Of a DNA stretch of 64,000 bases, positions 58,643-64,000 are shown piece by piece. Below the pieces are notes generated by a model, which made no database searches, was not told where the DNA came from, and saw only the letters and a list, made by a program, of their open reading frames with translations. Source of the stretch: Sporomusaceae bacterium (lineage in GTDB: Bacteria; Bacillota; Negativicutes; Sporomusales; UBA7701). The first letter of the stretch is position 1, and each line of letters opens with the position of its first letter. The position numbers were made by a program, and so were the translations under genes. The stretch lies in contig JAVKTQ010000005.1 of the NCBI GenBank assembly GCA_031460455.1, positions 124,001-188,000 on the forward strand, read 5' to 3'.

Positions 58643-58718
58643 TTGCCGCCTATGGACTGACCGGGGAAGGATAGTGTATTATAGAAGCAGATTTTGAGGT
58701 TGGTCAGGAGAATCGACG

Positions 58719-59687
58719 GTGAAACAACACGCCCTTTTTGAACTGGCACAGACCGAACTAGCAGCTGTAGAACAGGAACTGGCTTCTATAATCCGGTCCA
58801 GGGTCGATCTAGTAACCGATATCGGCAGCCATTTGCTCAGGGCGGGCGGCAAACGCCTGCGGCCCGCCCTGTATATCCTCTGCGCCAAGTGCGGCCGTCA
58901 GGATCCCTCGGGGATCGTGCCTGTAGCCGCCGCCATCGAGCTTATCCACATGGCGACGCTGGTACACGACGATGTCATCGATAATGCTGCGACGCGAAGG
59001 GGACTGGCGACAGCCAACGCCCGCTGGGGCAACCACATAACCGTGCTGGCGGGAGATTATCTTTTCGCCAAGGCATTTTCCCTCATTTCCGCCCATGGCG
59101 GCAGTCGCGCCCTCCAGATACTTACGGAGACGATTTGCTCGATCTGCGAGGGGGAGATCAGCCAGGCCCGCGATCTGTTCAACCCCCGGCAATCGATGGA
59201 GGATTACCTTACCCGTATCGACAATAAAACGGCCGGCTTTATCGCCGCCAGCTGCGAGCTCGGCGCCCTCACCGCCGGCCTGCCGCCCGCAGAGGTCGAA
59301 GCCCTGCGGTATTACGGTTACGCCATCGGGATGGCTTTTCAGATTACTGACGACCTTCTCGATGTTACCGCTTCGTCGGAACAGATCGGTAAACCGGCGG
59401 GGAACGATCTCCGCCAGGGTGTCTTGACACTGCCTATAATATATGCCCTGCAGAATAGCCCCCAAGCAGGGGAGCTGCGCCAGATAATCGAAGCCCGCGA
59501 CATGACGGACGCGCTCGTGCAAAAGGGTATCGCCGTCGTTCATACGACCGACGCCGTGGAATACTGCTACCGCCAGGTGAGCGATTATCTGGCGACCGCG
59601 CGCCGCGTGCTGCCGGCATCGCTGCCGGCGGAGGTGCGGAAATCGCTGTGGAATATAGCGGATTTCGTAGGGCTCCGCAAATACTAG
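58719..59687 (+). CDS. Polyprenyl diphosphate synthase (heptaprenyl-type component II)
   Basis: 322 residues: first Asp-rich motif LVHDDVIDNAATRRG, second QITDDLLDVTAS, and GGKRLRPAL near residue 45. It makes long-chain prenyl diphosphate for menaquinone side chains or cell-wall lipid. The GTG start follows GGTCAGGAGAATCG. The menaquinone link is inferred. It overlaps no neighbour and precedes the regulator by 14 bases. Confidence 0.9.
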   Translation: MKQHALFELAQTELAAVEQELASIIRSRVDLVTDIGSHLLRAGGKRLRPALYILCAKCGRQDPSGIVPVAAAIELIHMATLVHDDVIDNAATRRGLATANARWGNHITVLAGDYLFAKAFSLISAHGGSRALQILTETICSICEGEISQARDLFNPRQSMEDYLTRIDNKTAGFIAASCELGALTAGLPPAEVEALRYYGYAIGMAFQITDDLLDVTASSEQIGKPAGNDLRQGVLTLPIIYALQNSPQAGELRQIIEARDMTDALVQKGIAVVHTTDAVEYCYRQVSDYLATARRVLPASLPAEVRKSLWNIADFVGLRKY

Positions 59688-59701
59688 CGCACGGAGGAAG
59701 C

Positions 59702-60484
59702 ATGTTTAGGCCGGTTAAGACGAAGAAAGTCTACGAGGAGATCATCGGTCAGATCAAGAAACTGATCGTCGACGGCAAACTCCAGCCGGGCGATAAGCTG
59801 CTGTCGGAGCGCGAACTGTCGGAGAAGCTCAATGTGAGCAGGGCGTCGGTGCGCGAAGCGTTCAGCGCTCTTGAGATGATGGGCATCATCGCCATCCGTC
59901 CGGGCGAAGGCAGTTTCGTCCGCCAGGTGTCCTTCGAGGGGATGCTTGAGCCGCTTTCCTTCATCCTGCAGATGGAGATCGACGACATCATGCAGCTCCT
60001 TGAGGTGCGCAAGATCCTCGAGGTGGAGACGGCCGCCCTTGCGGCCCTGAGGGCCACGCACGAGGATCTGGAGGATATCCACCGCTCGATCCTCGGCATG
60101 AAGGAAGAACTCCGGCGCGGCGAAGTCGGCGACACCGCCGACGCGAGCTTCCATTTCGCGATCGCCAAGGCCGCGAATAACCCGATTCTCATCAAGGTCA
60201 TGAATACCATCTCCGACCTTATGAACAAGTCTTTCCGCTCGTCGCGGCAGAAGCTTTTCCTGATCGAGAATATGCCGGCGGTGCTTTATAACGCTCATTT
60301 CGAAATCTACGAGGCGATCTCCGACCATAATCCCAGCCTGGCCCGCCTGCGGATGCGCGAGCACCTGACGATGGTGGAGGATGCCATGCGCGAGCTGCGC
60401 GACGGCGGCATCACTTCGCTGAAAAATTTCCGCGATATTCCTTCGGAACACAAGATAAGAAAAGATTTCGGCTTCCCTTCATAA
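59702..60484 (+). CDS. FCD-domain GntR regulator (FadR subfamily)
   Basis: 260 residues: an N-terminal winged helix (LQPGDKLLSERELSEKLNVS, RASVREAFSALEMMG) and an FCD all-helical effector domain with metal-binding His/Asp residues (VGDTADASFHFAIAKAANN, HFEIYEAISDHNPSLARLRM). Relatives such as LldR respond to lactate. GGAGGAAGC precedes the ATG. Candidate operators at 55420 and 60734 flank it, suggesting control of the upstream oxidoreductase operon and the downstream lactate permease. Confidence 0.9.
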   Translation: MFRPVKTKKVYEEIIGQIKKLIVDGKLQPGDKLLSERELSEKLNVSRASVREAFSALEMMGIIAIRPGEGSFVRQVSFEGMLEPLSFILQMEIDDIMQLLEVRKILEVETAALAALRATHEDLEDIHRSILGMKEELRRGEVGDTADASFHFAIAKAANNPILIKVMNTISDLMNKSFRSSRQKLFLIENMPAVLYNAHFEIYEAISDHNPSLARLRMREHLTMVEDAMRELRDGGITSLKNFRDIPSEHKIRKDFGFPS

Positions 60485-60733
60485 CCCCGCAGTTGGTGAA
60501 GAAAGAAGCCTTTTTCTTGGGGCCGACTTTTCAGAATAATGGGAATGTTACAAGATTCACATATCCGCAAGGACGCCCGAATGGGCATAATGAGAGATTA
60601 TAACGATATATCAATTAGCTATAAGGGGTTTGGCGCGCGGTTGTCGAATATTCCGACGGTGAACCGCGGTCCGCTTTCAGAATTATGCAATATTCCCGAT
60701 TTATTTTCCAAGGGTTGCCGGCCGATTACCCAT
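60485..60733. other. Intergenic region before lactate permease
   Basis: A 250-base stretch with no gene I can support. It includes GTCGAATATTCCGAC, a 15-bp palindrome-like element near 60643, and AT-rich segments that could be promoter parts. No terminator of the GntR gene is obvious apart from a weak GAAGCC-loop near 60500. Confidence 0.35.
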
Positions 60734-60750
60734 TATTGGCCTGACCAATA
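60734..60750. promoter_or_regulatory. LldR-type operator upstream of lactate permease
   Basis: TATTGGCCTGACCAATA, arms TATTGG/CCAATA, resembles the AATTGGnnnnnCCAATT operators of LldR/PdhR-type GntR regulators. It shares TGGYNNGACCA with the site at 55420. Confidence 0.65.
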
Positions 60751-60837
60751 GACCGTTTGAGGGGAGTGATGCGCAAGATAAGTGGGAGGGGAACTTGTCG
60801 GGTAATGTAGATTAAAAAAATGTAAGGGGTGTATGCG

Positions 60838-62493
60838 ATGAAATGGACTCAAATTTATGATCCGCTGGGTAATATCGGTCTTTCGGCGCTTATTGCGGCC
60901 ATTCCGCTCTTTATCCTTCTGTACATGCTGGGCGTAAGGCGGGCGAAGGGCCATCACGCTGCTTTCGTGGGCGTTGCTTCAGCGGTTGTTATCGCCATCG
61001 CCGTATGGGGTATGCCGGTCGGTCTCGCGCTCAATTCTACCTTCCTCGGCGCCCTGTTCGGCATCTTCCCGATCGTCTGGATCGTTGTCACCGCTATTTG
61101 GGTGTATAACATGACGGTCGAATCGGGCGAGTTCGAGATTATCAAAAATTCGCTGGCCTCGATCACCGAGGACCGACGCCTGCAGGCGCTGTTCATCGCC
61201 TTCGCGTTCGGTTCGTTCATCGAGGGCACGGCCGGTTTCGGCACGCCGGTGGCTATCACCGCCGCCATGCTGGTGGGCCTGGGCTTCAACCCCGTATATG
61301 CCGCCGGTATCTGCCTGATCGCCAACACCGCCCCGGTCGCTTTCGGCGCCATCGGTATTCCCATCGTGGTCGCCGCCCAGGTAACCGGCCTCGATATGAT
61401 GCATATCTCGCAGATCGTCGGCCGCCAGCTGCCCTTCCTGTCGATCATCGTGCCGCTGTGGCTGGTTGTCACCATGTGCGGCTGGAAACGCTCGATGGAA
61501 GTGCTGCCCGCCGTGCTTGTCGCCGGTATTTGTTTCGCCGCGACCCAGTTCTTCACCGCTAACTTCGTCAATCCCTATCTGCCCGATATCACGTCGGCCG
61601 TCGTTACCATCGCCGGCCTGGGCCTGTTCCTCAAGGTGTGGAAGCCGGACAACATCTGGCACTTCCCGGATGAGAAACCCGCCGCCACCGGCAAAGTCCA
61701 ACTGAAGTACTCGGCCGGCGAAGTCGTCCGCGCCTGGGGCCCGTACCTGATTCTGGCCGTTCTCGTCTTCCTGTGGGCCGACGACAAGTTCATCGGCTTC
61801 AAGAAGGTCCTGCTCGGTTGGGAGAAAGGCCTCGGCCTGCTGCCCTTCGCCTGGCCCGGTCTGAATAACATGGTAATCAAGGCCGCCCCCGTGGTGGCAA
61901 AGGCCACCCCGTACGGCGCGGCCTACGGCATCAACTTCCTGTCCGCCGCCGGCTCCGCCATCCTGCTGTCCGGCATCCTGTCGGTGCTGATCATTCCCAA
62001 CTACGGCTTCGGCCGCGCGATCAACTGCTTCGGCCGCACCATCAAGCAGTTGATGTACCCGATCGGCACCATCGCCATGATCCTCGGCCTCGCCTATATC
62101 ATGAACTACTCGGGCATGAGCTCGACCCTCGGCCTAGCCTTCACCGCCACCGGCAAGGCGTTCCCGTTCTTCGCCCCGATTCTCGGCTGGCTGGGCGTGT
62201 TCCTGACCGGTTCCGACACCTCCTCGAACGCCCTGTTCGGTTCGATGCAGAAGACGGCTGCCGAGCAGATCGGCGTCGATCCCAACCTCACCGTCGCGGC
62301 CAACTCGTCCGGCGGCGTGTGCGGCAAGATGATCTCCCCGCAGTCAATCTCGGTTGCGACCGCCGCTACCGGCCTGGTCGGCGAAGAGGGCACGATTTTC
62401 CGCTTCACGCTGGCCCACAGTGTCGCGATGGTTCTCTTCATGGGCGTTCTCACGTATCTCCAGGCTTACGCGCTGCGCTTCATGCTGCCGTAG
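60838..62493 (+). CDS. lldP: Lactate permease, LldP family
   Basis: 551 residues, about 12-14 membrane segments. Motifs are FIEGTAGFGTPVAITAAML, GIPIVVAAQVTGLDMM, GVFLTGSDTSSNALFGSMQ and NSSGGVCGKMISPQSISVA, all typical of LctP/LldP lactate-proton symporters. The ATG at 60838 follows AAGGGGTG. A FadR-type operator precedes it, and a lactate-type dehydrogenase gene follows. Confidence 0.93.
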   Translation: MKWTQIYDPLGNIGLSALIAAIPLFILLYMLGVRRAKGHHAAFVGVASAVVIAIAVWGMPVGLALNSTFLGALFGIFPIVWIVVTAIWVYNMTVESGEFEIIKNSLASITEDRRLQALFIAFAFGSFIEGTAGFGTPVAITAAMLVGLGFNPVYAAGICLIANTAPVAFGAIGIPIVVAAQVTGLDMMHISQIVGRQLPFLSIIVPLWLVVTMCGWKRSMEVLPAVLVAGICFAATQFFTANFVNPYLPDITSAVVTIAGLGLFLKVWKPDNIWHFPDEKPAATGKVQLKYSAGEVVRAWGPYLILAVLVFLWADDKFIGFKKVLLGWEKGLGLLPFAWPGLNNMVIKAAPVVAKATPYGAAYGINFLSAAGSAILLSGILSVLIIPNYGFGRAINCFGRTIKQLMYPIGTIAMILGLAYIMNYSGMSSTLGLAFTATGKAFPFFAPILGWLGVFLTGSDTSSNALFGSMQKTAAEQIGVDPNLTVAANSSGGVCGKMISPQSISVATAATGLVGEEGTIFRFTLAHSVAMVLFMGVLTYLQAYALRFMLP

Positions 62494-62590
62494 CGTAAAC
62501 GAGCGGAAATAGGTGGCGGGTTTTGACGCCCGCCACCCCTTTCCCCCGAATTAACTCCCGTCAGACAATGCGCGGAGGAGAGAATTGACA

Positions 62591-63970
62591 ATGAACGCAA
62601 ACAATATTCAGGAGCTGAAGGCGATCGTCGGCCCCCAGTGGGTGGCGACGGAGAAGGAAGACCTGATCTGCTACGGTTATGACGCCACCCCCGGCTTTTT
62701 CAACCTGCCGGAGGCGGTGGTGCAGCCGGGCAACAAGGAAGAAGTGGCCGCTATCCTCAAGCTTGCCAACCGGGAGAAGTTCCCGGTCTATACCCGCGGC
62801 GCGGGAACAAACCTGAGCGCCGGGTCGGTGCCAGCCCAGGGGGGCGTGGTGCTTTCGACTGCCCGCATGAACAAGATTCTTTCCGTCGACCCCGAAAACT
62901 GGACGGCGGTGGTTGAGCCCGGGGTTATCGTGTCCGAGCTGAACGCTGCCGTAGAAAAATACGGTCTTATCTACCCGCCCGATCCGGGAACGGTAACCAC
63001 CGCCAGCATCGGCGGTACGGTGGCCGAGAACTCCGGCGGCCTGCGGGGTCTCAAGTACGGCGTTACCAAGCACTACGTGACCGGCGTCGAGGTGGCGCTG
63101 GCCGACGGCTCGGTCGTCGAATACGGCGGCGGCAACGTGAAGGCGCCCGGTTACGATATGGTGATGCTGTTCACCGGGTCGGAGGGGACGCTGGGGGTGC
63201 TGACGAAGATCACAGTGCGGCTCGTGCCCGCGCCCGCCAGCCGCCGCAGCATGATCGCCACTTTTGCCGATCTTAACGGCGCCGGCAAGTCGATCGCCGA
63301 TATAATCAGCCACAAGATCATCCCGGCGACGCTGGAGATCATGGACAATTACACCATCCGCACGGTGGAGAGTTTTGCGAAGCTGGGGCTGCCGGTGGAG
63401 GCCGAGGCGATCATCCTGGCCGAGGTCGACGGCGACGCCGATACGGTCGAGGCGGACGCCGCCAAGATGGAGAAGATCCTGCGCGACAACGGCGGCGAGG
63501 TCCGCGTGGCGAAGAGCGCCCAGGAGCGCGACCAGATATGGGCGGCAAGACGGGCGGCGCTGCCGTCGCTGGCCAAGCTCAGGCCGTCGACTTTCTGCGA
63601 GGACGCCACCGTACCCCGCGACAAGGTGCCCGATATGGTGCGGATCGTGACCGAGATCGCCGCCCGCAACAAGGTGGAGATCGGCACGTTCGGCCACGCC
63701 GGCGACGGCAACCTCCACCCCACCATCGTGACCGATCTGCGCGACGCGGCGGAGATGGAGCGGGTGTACACCGCCATGGACGAGATTTTCAAGACCGCGC
63801 TGAAGCTCGGCGGCACGCTGTCGGGCGAGCACGGCATTGGATTGGGAAAACTGAAGTATATGCCCGACCAGTTCGGCGCCGAGGGCATGGCGGTGATGCG
63901 GGGCATCAAGCAGGCTCTCGACCCCAACAACATCCTCAATCCGGGGAAACTGGTGGGCGAGGCCCACTAA
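62591..63970 (+). CDS. glcD: FAD-linked D-lactate/glycolate dehydrogenase, GlcD family, second copy
   Basis: 459 residues: YTRGAGTNLSAGSVPAQGG, ASIGGTVAENSGGLRGLKYG, FTGSEGTLGVLTKI, GHAGDGNLHPTIV and LSGEHGIGLGKLKYM, with DPNNILNPGK near the end. In this setting (lactate permease, LldR-like regulator) D-lactate is the likely substrate. GGAGGAGAG precedes two in-frame starts, TTG 62585 and ATG 62591; either may be used. The Fe-S partner, if any, lies beyond the right edge. Confidence 0.87.
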   Translation: MNANNIQELKAIVGPQWVATEKEDLICYGYDATPGFFNLPEAVVQPGNKEEVAAILKLANREKFPVYTRGAGTNLSAGSVPAQGGVVLSTARMNKILSVDPENWTAVVEPGVIVSELNAAVEKYGLIYPPDPGTVTTASIGGTVAENSGGLRGLKYGVTKHYVTGVEVALADGSVVEYGGGNVKAPGYDMVMLFTGSEGTLGVLTKITVRLVPAPASRRSMIATFADLNGAGKSIADIISHKIIPATLEIMDNYTIRTVESFAKLGLPVEAEAIILAEVDGDADTVEADAAKMEKILRDNGGEVRVAKSAQERDQIWAARRAALPSLAKLRPSTFCEDATVPRDKVPDMVRIVTEIAARNKVEIGTFGHAGDGNLHPTIVTDLRDAAEMERVYTAMDEIFKTALKLGGTLSGEHGIGLGKLKYMPDQFGAEGMAVMRGIKQALDPNNILNPGKLVGEAH

Positions 63971-64000
63971 AAAATCACAGGCGGTGCGCGGCCTTCGCCG

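Overview
The window looks like chromosomal DNA of a GC-rich, anaerobic, spore-forming diderm Firmicute, most likely Sporomusaceae (Negativicutes). The mix of genes supports this: Firmicute-type LexA box, LonB next to Lon, sigma-H-like promoters, an outer-membrane porin ending in Phe, 2-oxoacid:ferredoxin oxidoreductases, rubrerythrin, and a selenocysteine formate dehydrogenase. The placement is inferred from gene content only.

Layout. 1-2.7 kb: start of a cell-wall amidase on the minus strand, then about 2 kb with a structured intergenic stretch and a degenerate tandem repeat array with conserved hairpins. 2.7-14.6 kb: a formate dehydrogenase read through an in-frame UGA (selenocysteine), a double NodB deacetylase, a LarA-like protein, a phosphoesterase, an M48 peptidase, a ketopantoate reductase, hemerythrin and RarD. 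14.8-25.4 kb: tRNA-Arg, an ECF S-component gene behind a terminator-bearing leader, a methyltransferase, rubrerythrin, a decayed feo region (Fur box, Fur C-terminal fragment, frameshifted feoA, no feoB), a porin, a rubredoxin-flavin reductase, CheY, and a LexA-box DNA polymerase IV cassette. 25.6-26.0 kb: tRNA-His-Gln-Lys-Leu.

26.3-29.1 kb and 42.9-44.6 kb hold the most notable content: two radical SAM/SPASM maturase loci. The first has five paralogous small precursors sharing a TDE-L-VSGG leader. The second has one 129-residue precursor in which all 21 cysteines are followed by x-Pro. The same Cys-x-Pro signature dominates the cores of the first five, and the two maturases share C-terminal motifs, so the loci look like one RiPP class. 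Sigma-H-like motifs precede the first locus.

30-42.2 kb: an IclR regulator followed by genes that read as one catabolic route for a 2-hydroxy acid: symporter, LarA-like racemase, GlcD/GlcF oxidase, four-subunit 2-oxoacid:ferredoxin oxidoreductase, phosphate butyryltransferase and butyrate kinase. A TGTTCC-N7-GGAACA palindrome precedes both glcD and buk.

45-64 kb: proteostasis genes (tig, clpP, clpX, lonB, lon, engB), siroheme decarboxylase ahbA/ahbB, a second phosphotransacylase, a second 2-oxoacid oxidoreductase, polyprenyl synthase, an FCD-type GntR regulator, lactate permease and a second GlcD. FadR-type palindromes precede the second oxidoreductase operon and the permease. A family of 120-245 bp imperfect inverted repeats is scattered between 24 and 49 kb.
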